Below are positions 17,720 to 24,343 of a stretch of 38,763 bases of DNA, in pieces; the first letter of the stretch is position 1, and each line of letters begins with the position of its first letter. The DNA lies in IMG/VR virus record IMGVR_UViG_3300021087_000032, positions 1-38,763 of that record, one strand, 5' to 3'. The position numbers and the translations under genes are program-made. This stretch comes from a virus. The notes beneath the pieces are model-generated. The model was not told where the DNA came from, searched no databases, and was given only the letters and a program-made list of their open reading frames with translations.

Positions 17720-18802
17720 CTAAAAGTCTGAATCTAGCCCTTTTTTCTTTGGGTCCATTACTTTACTTAATGCTTGACGTTCTGGTTCTTCTTTATTATC
17801 TACAACTGTTGTTGCATCATTATTAATAAAGTCTCCAGCATTGTAAGTTTTATCTGACCATGTTTTGTCTGTAATATTATCATATAGTCTATGCCATCTG
17901 CTACCCCTAAACACAAACAATCTATTAGGAGTAAAATCATTTCTTATGAAGTAAGTTCCATCATTTGGATCTTGTGGGAACTGGTCACCTTGTTCTAATA
18001 TTTCTCCGTGTTCGTATTCAGCAGGAGCATTGTCATCAACACCAAACAAGTGTTCAGCTAATGGCAAGTTATTTGGATTGGCCGCTTCTGCAGAAGCCAC
18101 AATAGCATTACTAATGTTAAGTTCAGTTTCGTATGAACTAAGGCTTTGTTTTAAACTATCTGGATCACTAGCAGTTCCAAGTATATCTGCATATTCTTGT
18201 GTATCTGTTAATGGTGCTACTTTAACACGCCAAATATGTGGATACCAAGTTTGTGAAAATCCTTCACTTCCTCTTGCGGCATCTTGCACAACATAAAATT
18301 TATTAACTGCATCTCTGTCATGGCTTAATAATAAATCATCTCTTAAATGAGGCAATTCAATTACATCACCTGGCATTAATCTTCTACCAAGTTTTTGAAC
18401 CATGTCGTTAATATGAAATGTAATAAACAATGTATCGTTTGTTAAAAACAAACCAAACTGTGTTAAATCAAAGTCATTATCACTTACATTATATACGCCT
18501 CGCAGTTCAAAAATATCTGGATCGTATTTACGATCTCTATTTTCCATAAACAGCAAGTCTTGTATATTAGTTTCGTCTACTAAACCTTCTGGATTAAGTT
18601 CTGCACCAGATAACATGTCTTTTTGTGTGCCACTACTGTAGTTAGGTTCACTTGGATCATCATTTGAAGGGTCGCTTTGTGGCCCAAGATACTTATGAAC
18701 ATGTATAGATGTGCCACCAATTAAAAATTGTTCGAGAATACTTCTATCCATGAACTTATAATCGTTGCTTTTGTATGGTTTATATAAACTGAGTCTTGGC
18801 AT
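17720..18802 (-). CDS. Neck protein, gp14-like, 360 aa
   Basis: Similarity to the T4 neck protein gp14 is seen in ILEQFLIGGTSIHVHKYLGP (residues 23-42), LFMENRDRKYDPDIFELRGV, DFDLTQFGLFLTNDTLFITF and RRLMPGDVIELPHLRDDLLL. It also ends in an acidic Asp-Ser-Asp-Phe tail, as T4 gp14 ends near DNDFMD. gp14 with gp13 forms the head-tail neck. T4 gp14 is 256 residues; the extra length here comes from an Asp/Pro/Ser-rich loop near residues 43-70 and a longer C-terminal half (AEYEHGEILEQGDQFPQDP). A late promoter lies 22 bases upstream on the minus strand. The assignment is by motif and adjacency to gp15. Confidence 0.78.
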   Translation of the reverse strand: MPRLSLYKPYKSNDYKFMDRSILEQFLIGGTSIHVHKYLGPQSDPSNDDPSEPNYSSGTQKDMLSGAELNPEGLVDETNIQDLLFMENRDRKYDPDIFELRGVYNVSDNDFDLTQFGLFLTNDTLFITFHINDMVQKLGRRLMPGDVIELPHLRDDLLLSHDRDAVNKFYVVQDAARGSEGFSQTWYPHIWRVKVAPLTDTQEYADILGTASDPDSLKQSLSSYETELNISNAIVASAEAANPNNLPLAEHLFGVDDNAPAEYEHGEILEQGDQFPQDPNDGTYFIRNDFTPNRLFVFRGSRWHRLYDNITDKTWSDKTYNAGDFINNDATTVVDNKEEPERQALSKVMDPKKKGLDSDF

Positions 18803-18823
18803 ATGTGTTTCCTATTATATACA

Positions 18824-18832
18824 GTATTTATG
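18824..18832 (-). promoter_or_regulatory. T4-type late promoter, minus strand (CATAAATAC)
   Basis: Read on the minus strand, TCATAAATACTG lies 21 bases before the gp14-like start at 18802, with AGGAAA as RBS. It diverges from the plus-strand late promoter at 18852. Confidence 0.82.
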
Positions 18833-18851
18833 ACTTACGAACTTCCAAGAT

Positions 18852-18860
18852 GCTAAATAG
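18852..18860 (+). promoter_or_regulatory. T4-type late promoter (GCTAAATAG) with leader hairpin
   Basis: TGCTAAATAGTT lies 46 bases before the ATG at 18907. TAGTTAA / TTAACTA (18870-18885) forms a near-perfect hairpin ten bases downstream, and ATGCTA / TAGCAT could extend the structure. It directs the transporter gene alone. Confidence 0.72.
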
Positions 18861-18906
18861 TTATATGCGTAGTTAATCTTAACTAGCATTATATAGAGGA
18901 AAAATT

Positions 18907-19878
18907 ATGTTTAGATTTTTTACAGTAAAAAAATGGGCTTTATGGTCCTGGCTAGGATCAGCAATAATCCTATCATCGCTTTGGATACAAGTCGAAATTG
19001 ATGTTAAGATTAACGAATGGTTTGGCCAATTTTATGATATGATTCAAAAGGCATTAGCAACACCCAATGCAATCACCATAGGTGAATATTGGGGCAGTTT
19101 AGCAAGTTTCTTATACTTAGCGGCTATCTATGTAGGTATCGCAGTAGTAGTAAGTTTCTTTACAGCACACTATCTATTTAGATGGCGCACAGCAATGGTC
19201 GAATGGTATCATAGTGTATATGACAAAGCTAGAACTATTGAAGGCGCCGCTCAGCGTGTGCAAGAAGATACTATTAAGTTTAGTCGTATTATGGAAGGTT
19301 TAGGAACAAGTTTTATTGAATCAATTATGGTTCTAGTTCAGTTCGTTCCTATTCTATTAGGACTATCAGTTGGTATTCCTATCTTCTTCTTTGGTGATTG
19401 GCAATATGGACTTGTTACAGGTGCTATTGTTTGGTCAGTAGGTGGAACATTATTCTTAATCGCACTAGGTTGGTTACTACGACTTGTGGGTGTTGAATAT
19501 GACTTACAGAAGAAAGAAGCAGCATATCGTAAGATACTTGTTATTGCAGAAGATGATGAGACAGTAAGACCAAAAACTATTAACGAACTTTTCCAAGATG
19601 TTCGTAGTATTCACTTTAAGTCTTATTTGCGTTATTTGTATTTTAATGTAGGACGTATTACATACTTACAAGCAAACGTATTAAGTGCTTATGTGTTCCT
19701 AGCACCAGCTATTGTAGCCGGCGTTGTAACACTAGGTGTAATGCAACAGATTATTAGAGCATTTGGTAGAGTTGAAGGCTCAATGCAATATCTCTTTAGA
19801 GCGTGGCCAACACTTATTGAGTTAATGAGTGTGTTCAAACGTTTAAGAGAATTTGAACGACAAATCAACGAAAAATAA
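18907..19878 (+). CDS. SbmA/BacA-family peptide transporter, 323 aa
   Basis: Motifs match E. coli SbmA closely: KINEWFGQFYDMIQKAL, SFFTAHYLFRWRTAM (83-97), IEGAAQRVQEDT (111-122), YGLVTGAIVWS (167-177), KEAAYRKILVIAEDD (203-217), YLYFNVGRITYLQ and AGVVTLGVMQQI. SbmA and BacA are inner-membrane, proton-driven importers of peptides such as microcins, proline-rich antimicrobial peptides and bleomycin. About five strongly hydrophobic segments are visible (about 13-28, 66-88, 138-161, 167-195, 255-280). E. coli SbmA has about 406 residues; this one lacks roughly the first 80, including an N-terminal membrane region, but keeps the core. ATG with AGAGGA upstream. It is a single-gene late unit with its own promoter and terminator. 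Substrate and role in infection are unknown. Confidence 0.9.
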   Translation: MFRFFTVKKWALWSWLGSAIILSSLWIQVEIDVKINEWFGQFYDMIQKALATPNAITIGEYWGSLASFLYLAAIYVGIAVVVSFFTAHYLFRWRTAMVEWYHSVYDKARTIEGAAQRVQEDTIKFSRIMEGLGTSFIESIMVLVQFVPILLGLSVGIPIFFFGDWQYGLVTGAIVWSVGGTLFLIALGWLLRLVGVEYDLQKKEAAYRKILVIAEDDETVRPKTINELFQDVRSIHFKSYLRYLYFNVGRITYLQANVLSAYVFLAPAIVAGVVTLGVMQQIIRAFGRVEGSMQYLFRAWPTLIELMSVFKRLREFERQINEK

Positions 19879-19898
19879 AGAAAAATTGTAACTAATTG

Positions 19899-19928
19899 AA
19901 AACCCAGGATTCTTTTCTTGGGTTTTTT
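19899..19928 (+). terminator. Intrinsic terminator after the transporter gene
   Basis: AAAACCCA and TGGGTTTT form an 8-bp stem around a 12-base loop, followed by further T. The next promoter's TTGACA begins at 19930, immediately after it. Confidence 0.8.
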
Positions 19929-19929
19929 C

Positions 19930-19958
19930 TTGACAAACGCACCAAGATATCTTATACT
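19930..19958 (+). promoter_or_regulatory. Sigma70-type early promoter
   Basis: TTGACA at 19930-19935, 17-base spacer, TATACT at 19953-19958. It abuts the preceding terminator and drives the 35-residue acidic peptide gene. Confidence 0.85.
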
Positions 19959-19989
19959 GTATAAGTAAGTTAAGCAAAAAGGAATTAAA

Positions 19990-20097
19990 ATGCTAAATGA
20001 AACTGTAAAGTTTGAAGATATGCCAGCTGATGTAATTGCACTAGAAGACGTTGTATTTGAAGACGTTGATCAAGAAACATTAGACAACGAAGAATAG
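19990..20097 (+). CDS. Very acidic 35-residue early peptide
   Basis: ATG with AAAGGAA eight bases upstream and a sigma70 promoter 32 bases away; stop TAG at 20095. The product has 13 Asp/Glu and a single Lys in 35 residues (KFEDMPADVIALEDVV, FEDVDQETLDNEE). There is no membrane segment. I recognise no family. A good promoter, a good RBS and a clean stop argue that it is real. Tiny acidic early phage peptides are often inhibitors of host enzymes or DNA mimics, but that is inference only. Confidence 0.65.
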   Translation: MLNETVKFEDMPADVIALEDVVFEDVDQETLDNEE

Positions 20098-20114
20098 GTT
20101 TGCAACCGTCCTGG

Positions 20115-20143
20115 TTGACAAAACCAATAAACTGTATTACTAT
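20115..20143 (+). promoter_or_regulatory. Sigma70-type early promoter
   Basis: TTGACA at 20115-20120 with TACTAT at 20138-20143 (17-base spacer). TATAAT at 20141-20146 is the alternative -10 but would need a 20-base spacer. It lies just upstream of the gene at 20175. Confidence 0.7.
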
Positions 20144-20174
20144 AATTGCAAGACTTTTATCATAGGAGATTAAA

Positions 20175-21482
20175 ATGGCAACAACGAATATTAAGCCTCG
20201 AAAAAAGAAAAAGGTTGTCAGAGGTGCTCCACGTATTAAACGAGGCGCTAAACTTGATTCACCATCATGGGAAGGATGGGAAGATTGGACAGGTGAAGAA
20301 TTTCACCGCAAGTCAACACATGCCCGTGAATGGTATTACCACAATTATAAACCTGCAGATCTTTATCCAGCCGTTGGCGCATGGATGATACAACAAGGTG
20401 ATGAGTTTACCAAAGAAGATATAAAAGCAGTTAAGGCAGCACCTGGACATTCGCTAAGTGTAACAGCAGGTATTACAGCAAAACTAATATTAAGTGGAAT
20501 GCCAGAGTATAACGAAAAAGCAGATGAATATTGGCAGTCTTTACCCGGCACAATGGGTAACCTAAAACCACTTGGTGATTTTTTACGAAAGCAAATTAAA
20601 ATTGCAATAAAAGCCGGAAAACCTATACTTGAAGCTAAACAAGAAATTGTAAAAGAAAAAGCAAACACATATCAACCTACTATACAAGAACGTATGCGTG
20701 AAGCATGTATTGTAATGGCAGATGACATTGAAAATTTTGTAAATACATACCTATCTGAATATGATACACAGTTACTAAAAGATTTTGAACCAGTAAAAAT
20801 ATTACGGAGAGAAAATTGCAAAGCCGGACATGCACGATTAATTAAAACATGGTATCAAGGCGAGCGTGATGAGATTTATGATTTAGTTAACTTTCCTACT
20901 ACAGCTAAACTAAAGAAAATGAGCGAGTATGAACAAGATATGTATGCTCAACTTAAAGAAGGATACAATCATCTATCAGCCAAGCAAACAAAAACTCTAT
21001 TAGAAATGTATCAGCGTATTGTAGATGCATGTGATATTATTTCTGTAGAAAGTAAAGCACAACGCAAGCCACGTAAAGCTAAACTTAAGACAGCAGATCA
21101 ACTTGTTAAAAAACTTAATTACAAACTAAGTGACAGTAACTATGGTATTGCAAGTGTTCCACCTGAAAAAATTATTGGAGCCAATATTGCATTGGTGTTT
21201 AATTGTAAGAATCGTAAAATTGGTTTGTATTATGCAAGTAATGTTGATCCACTAAAACTAGGTAGAGACGGATCAGGACTAAGTGTTAAAGGAACAACAA
21301 TACAAGGTTACAACGAAGAAAAAAGTGTGCAACGAACAGTTCGTAAAACAGATGAGTTCTTACCACAAATTAAAAAGACAACCAAGTCTAAAACAGAGAA
21401 GTTGTTTCAAACACTGAAAACAACAGAAACAAAACTTAATGGTCGCTTTAATAATGAAACAGTGATATTGGCAGTATTCTAA
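20175..21482 (+). CDS. Unrecognised basic protein, 435 aa
   Basis: ATG with AGGAG at 20164-20168. The N-terminus is strongly basic (KPRKKKKVVRGAPRIKRG, residues 7-24), suggesting nucleic-acid contact. A Trp-rich patch follows (SWEGWEDWTGEEFHRKSTHA). The middle is mixed-charge helical; residues about 305-435 look like a compact alpha/beta domain (YGIASVPPEKIIGANIALVF, KNRKIGLYYAS) with a Lys-rich tail. No catalytic motif is recognisable. It heads a three-gene early operon in which each following start overlaps the preceding stop. I believe similar unnamed proteins exist in other marine T4-like phages but cannot verify this. Confidence 0.8.
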   Translation: MATTNIKPRKKKKVVRGAPRIKRGAKLDSPSWEGWEDWTGEEFHRKSTHAREWYYHNYKPADLYPAVGAWMIQQGDEFTKEDIKAVKAAPGHSLSVTAGITAKLILSGMPEYNEKADEYWQSLPGTMGNLKPLGDFLRKQIKIAIKAGKPILEAKQEIVKEKANTYQPTIQERMREACIVMADDIENFVNTYLSEYDTQLLKDFEPVKILRRENCKAGHARLIKTWYQGERDEIYDLVNFPTTAKLKKMSEYEQDMYAQLKEGYNHLSAKQTKTLLEMYQRIVDACDIISVESKAQRKPRKAKLKTADQLVKKLNYKLSDSNYGIASVPPEKIIGANIALVFNCKNRKIGLYYASNVDPLKLGRDGSGLSVKGTTIQGYNEEKSVQRTVRKTDEFLPQIKKTTKSKTEKLFQTLKTTETKLNGRFNNETVILAVF

Positions 21483-22090
21483 TGTTTACATATATTAATC
21501 CTTATGAAATATTTGACAAGGATAGTAGTGAAAACCTTGGTGTAATTATAGATTGTAAAAATACAGAAACTCCTTCACTTGATATGGACTTAGATCAAAA
21601 GCTAGGACTAGTATCACTTGAATCTGCCAGACAAGTTGGTTTTAAAAATATTGTATTATTTGAAGATAGACTCGATTTTGATATTGCAGTTCAGGAACTT
21701 GTCAAAGAAGGAGTAGAAAAAATTATATATGTATTCTCTGGTGCACTTTTTGGAAATAAAAGTCCATTCTGTGTTAAGAGATTCCCACATCTAAGTGCAT
21801 GTGTAATAGATAACTTTGCATTTAGAAAATTCTTTATATTTGAAACTGACAAGTATAAATTTTTTGATATTAGAGATCCTTTTTTAGGAAATATAATAGA
21901 CGAATTAACACATGTAACACCCGAGTTGTTAGACCTAGCGTATCTAAATCCATATGAAGATAATTATAAGTTTTTAGAAGATTTAGCAAATAGACAAATA
22001 CCTAATATAGGAAATCTAACTACTACTTCTTATCATGATAAAGAAATTGCAAAATCAATGATAAAATTCTCCGAGAATATATTTAAATGA
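21482..22090 (+). CDS. Unrecognised protein, 202 aa
   Basis: The ATG overlaps the previous stop (TAATG). The protein looks like alternating strands and helices (LGVIIDCKNTETPS, FKNIVLFEDRLDFDIAV, VEKIIYVFSGALFG, HLSACVIDNFAFRKFFIFET), an alpha/beta arrangement without an obvious active-site signature. There is no signal peptide. Co-transcription with the 435-aa and 232-aa proteins suggests a joint function. No family recognised. Confidence 0.75.
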   Translation: MFTYINPYEIFDKDSSENLGVIIDCKNTETPSLDMDLDQKLGLVSLESARQVGFKNIVLFEDRLDFDIAVQELVKEGVEKIIYVFSGALFGNKSPFCVKRFPHLSACVIDNFAFRKFFIFETDKYKFFDIRDPFLGNIIDELTHVTPELLDLAYLNPYEDNYKFLEDLANRQIPNIGNLTTTSYHDKEIAKSMIKFSENIFK

Positions 22091-22785
22091 GTGCATACAA
22101 TGATTTTGTAAGATGGTATGAAAATCATATAAACTCTGGCGGTAATATAGGAACACTAGATGGAGACACAATTTACTCTACAGAAGTCCAAGCCACTAAT
22201 AGTCTTTCTGATTACGTAACGTATGTTAGAAACAATTGGGAAGAGATTAACAATAACTATGATTTTTATATTAATGATTTACATAATTTTATGTGGAACC
22301 CCACAAGTGAAAATTGTAGATGTCTAATACAATTGTTATGGATGGCAGACCAGGAAATACACTACAAGCCAGTGGGCTATGCTCGTCAACATGATACATT
22401 TAATTTTCACCCAGGTCGAAGTAGATGGTATGGTAGATGGGCACAGAAAAAATCTACAGAAGTTATCTTTTTAGATTATAAACTACCTAACAGTAACATA
22501 GTATACAAACCATTTGAAGATGTTAATGAAGCATGGAACGGTTTAACTTATACCTCACATACACCCGATATAATTAAAACTTGTAGTTTTAAAACTGATA
22601 ATCTAATTGACACCACATATGAAAGTGATATGGATTATTACAGAACTACAGATTTTGAGCAAATATTGTTTATAGAAGATATAAAAGATGATTGTTATCC
22701 ATTGTGGCAACAAGCATCTAAACAATATCTCACTGAATGCTTAGAGAATCCTATTAGATATGGTAAACGTATGTTAAATATCTAA
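22087..22785 (+). CDS. Unrecognised protein, 232 aa
   Basis: The start overlaps the previous stop (ATGA). The product is rich in Trp, Tyr and Asn (VRWYENHINSGGN, NNWEEINNNYDFY, RSRWYGRWAQKKS), soluble and acidic toward the C-terminus. Two Cys (ENCRCLIQLLWM) are close together. Nothing identifies a function. It is the last gene of the early unit and precedes the late promoter for gp13. Confidence 0.75.
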   Translation: MSAYNDFVRWYENHINSGGNIGTLDGDTIYSTEVQATNSLSDYVTYVRNNWEEINNNYDFYINDLHNFMWNPTSENCRCLIQLLWMADQEIHYKPVGYARQHDTFNFHPGRSRWYGRWAQKKSTEVIFLDYKLPNSNIVYKPFEDVNEAWNGLTYTSHTPDIIKTCSFKTDNLIDTTYESDMDYYRTTDFEQILFIEDIKDDCYPLWQQASKQYLTECLENPIRYGKRMLNI

Positions 22786-22793
22786 GTTACTAT

Positions 22794-22802
22794 GATAAAT
22801 AC
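22794..22802 (+). promoter_or_regulatory. T4-type late promoter inside an inverted repeat
   Basis: GATAAATAC centred in a perfect inverted repeat: TTACTATG (22787-22794), ATAAATA, CATAGTAA (22802-22809). It is 36 bases before the gp13 ATG. Confidence 0.85.
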
Positions 22803-22837
22803 ATAGTAAGGAAAAGAACTTCCAGGAGAATGTATTC

Positions 22838-23575
22838 ATGAGCAAAAAAGCAGAATTACAAAAAGAAATTGAACTTCGTTTAGGCGGAGGAATGGTCGAT
22901 GTTGAACTTGATCCAGAACACTACGAACTTGCCATTAAGAAAAGCCTAGAGAAATATAGACAACGAAGCGAAAATGCAGTTGAAGAAAGTTTTATTGTAT
23001 TAGAACTTTTAGAAGACCAAAGCGAATATACATTACCAAACGAAGTTATTGAAGTGCGTGATATTTATAGACGCACCACAGGTGTAAGTGCAGGTTCAGG
23101 CAATGACTTTGAACCATTTCAATCAGCATATATGCAAACATACTTACTTGGATCATCACGTAAAGGTAGTTTAGCTACATTTGACTTCTTACAACAAAGT
23201 AGAGAAACAATGGGCCGCTTGTTTGGAGCAGAGCTTATGTTTACTTGGCGTCCACAAGATAAAAAACTTATTATACATCGTAAACTTAAAGCAAATGATA
23301 ATGCAGTTCTTTGGTGTTACAACTATAGAACAGATGAAGGCTTAATTAGCGATCAATATGCAGGTCCTTGGCTTAAAGACTATTCACTATGTCATGCAAA
23401 ACTTATGATAGCTGAAGCACGTGGTAAATTTACACAGATTGCAGGACCACAAGGTGGAACTACAATGAACGCAGATCAGCTTAGAACTGATGCAATGGCA
23501 GAAATAGATAAACTAGAAACCGAGCTAACATTATATAATGATGGACAAAGCGGCTTAGGTTTCGTCATTGGATAA
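22838..23575 (+). CDS. Neck protein, gp13-like, 245 aa
   Basis: ATG with AGGAG ten bases upstream. The N-terminal half (KKAELQKEIELRLGGGMVDV, LDPEHYELAIKKSLEKYRQR, YTLPNEVIEVRDIYRR) and PWLKDYSLCHAKLMIAEARG match the gp13 neck/head-completion proteins of T4-like marine phages as I know them. gp13 and gp14 form the neck that closes the filled head before tail joining. T4 gp13 is 309 residues; marine relatives are shorter, as here. It is separated from gp14 and gp15, which lie 4-7 kb upstream on the other strand. The late promoter at 22794 fits a structural gene. Confidence 0.78.
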   Translation: MSKKAELQKEIELRLGGGMVDVELDPEHYELAIKKSLEKYRQRSENAVEESFIVLELLEDQSEYTLPNEVIEVRDIYRRTTGVSAGSGNDFEPFQSAYMQTYLLGSSRKGSLATFDFLQQSRETMGRLFGAELMFTWRPQDKKLIIHRKLKANDNAVLWCYNYRTDEGLISDQYAGPWLKDYSLCHAKLMIAEARGKFTQIAGPQGGTTMNADQLRTDAMAEIDKLETELTLYNDGQSGLGFVIG

Positions 23576-23578
23576 TAC

Positions 23579-23607
23579 TTGACAAATTCCTAATATTCTA
23601 CTATAAT
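23579..23607 (+). promoter_or_regulatory. Sigma70-type early promoter
   Basis: TTGACA at 23579-23584, 17-base spacer, TATAAT at 23602-23607, both perfect. The -35 box begins four bases after the gp13 stop. Confidence 0.88.
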
Positions 23608-23631
23608 ATATAAAAGTTATAGGAGATTTCA

Positions 23632-24249
23632 TTGAAAAAAGTAATTGGTATATGTGGACTTATTGGACACGGCAAAGACACAGCGGCCGGATTCTTAATT
23701 GAAGAAGGGTTTCAACGTATTAGTTTTGCAGGTGTGCTAAAAGATGCATGTGCTAACATATTTCAATGGGATAGAATACTACTAGAAGGCAATACTCCAG
23801 AAAGCAGAGTTTGGAGAGAAACTGTTGATGAATGGTGGGCCGATCGTTTAAGTATTCCTAACTTCACACCCAGACTAGCACTACAGCAAGTAGGCACAGA
23901 CGTTATGCGTAGACATTTTCATCCAGATATATGGGTAGCGGCATGCGAACGTCAAATTGCAATGACAGATAAAAACGTTGTTATTAGTGATTGTAGATTC
24001 TTTAATGAATTAAACGTAATAAAACGTTTTGGCGGAACTACCGCAGTTGTTTGGCGAGATAGTGAACCTGAATGGTGGGGATCTGCTTGTAAGGCAAATA
24101 TAGAACATGCACCACATATTATGGAAACACAATATCCAAGCGTTCACCCTAGTGAATGGAGTTGGGCAGGTTGGACATTTGATAGACAGATTAATAATGT
24201 AGGCACACTGGAAGATTTACGCCAACAAACACTAAAATACCTGTTATAA
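23632..24249 (+). CDS. Deoxynucleoside monophosphate kinase, gp1-like, 205 aa
   Basis: The start is TTG with AGGAG at 23621-23625; no ATG is better placed. The P-loop GLIGHGKDT (residues 9-17), SFAGVLKDACANIF, RLALQQVGTDVMRRHFHPD and KNVVISDCRFFNELNVIKRF match T4 gene 1 dNMP kinase, which phosphorylates dNMPs to supply dNTPs for phage replication. Length 205 against 241 in T4. An early sigma70 promoter between two late structural genes fits a nucleotide-metabolism role. About 80 bases without a gene follow, before the sheath gene's late promoter region. Confidence 0.88.
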   Translation: MKKVIGICGLIGHGKDTAAGFLIEEGFQRISFAGVLKDACANIFQWDRILLEGNTPESRVWRETVDEWWADRLSIPNFTPRLALQQVGTDVMRRHFHPDIWVAACERQIAMTDKNVVISDCRFFNELNVIKRFGGTTAVVWRDSEPEWWGSACKANIEHAPHIMETQYPSVHPSEWSWAGWTFDRQINNVGTLEDLRQQTLKYLL

Positions 24250-24293
24250 AGTATATACTTAACTCTGTAACCACCCCTTTTTAAAGCACCTAC

Positions 24294-24302
24294 GATAAAT
24301 AC
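24294..24302 (+). promoter_or_regulatory. T4-type late promoter (GATAAATAC) with 5' hairpin
   Basis: It lies 41 bases before the sheath ATG. ATGTAGA / TCTACGT (24303-24322, loop CACGAT, one T-G pair) follows directly and is trailed by TTTT. Confidence 0.85.
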
Positions 24303-24343
24303 ATGTAGACACGATTCTACGTTTTTAATAAAGGAGCTAAATT

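Noticed and set aside
24249-24260. Palindrome AAGTATATACTT after dNMP kinase
   Set aside because: A 12-base AT-rich palindrome without T tract or promoter link is likely chance in AT-rich DNA.
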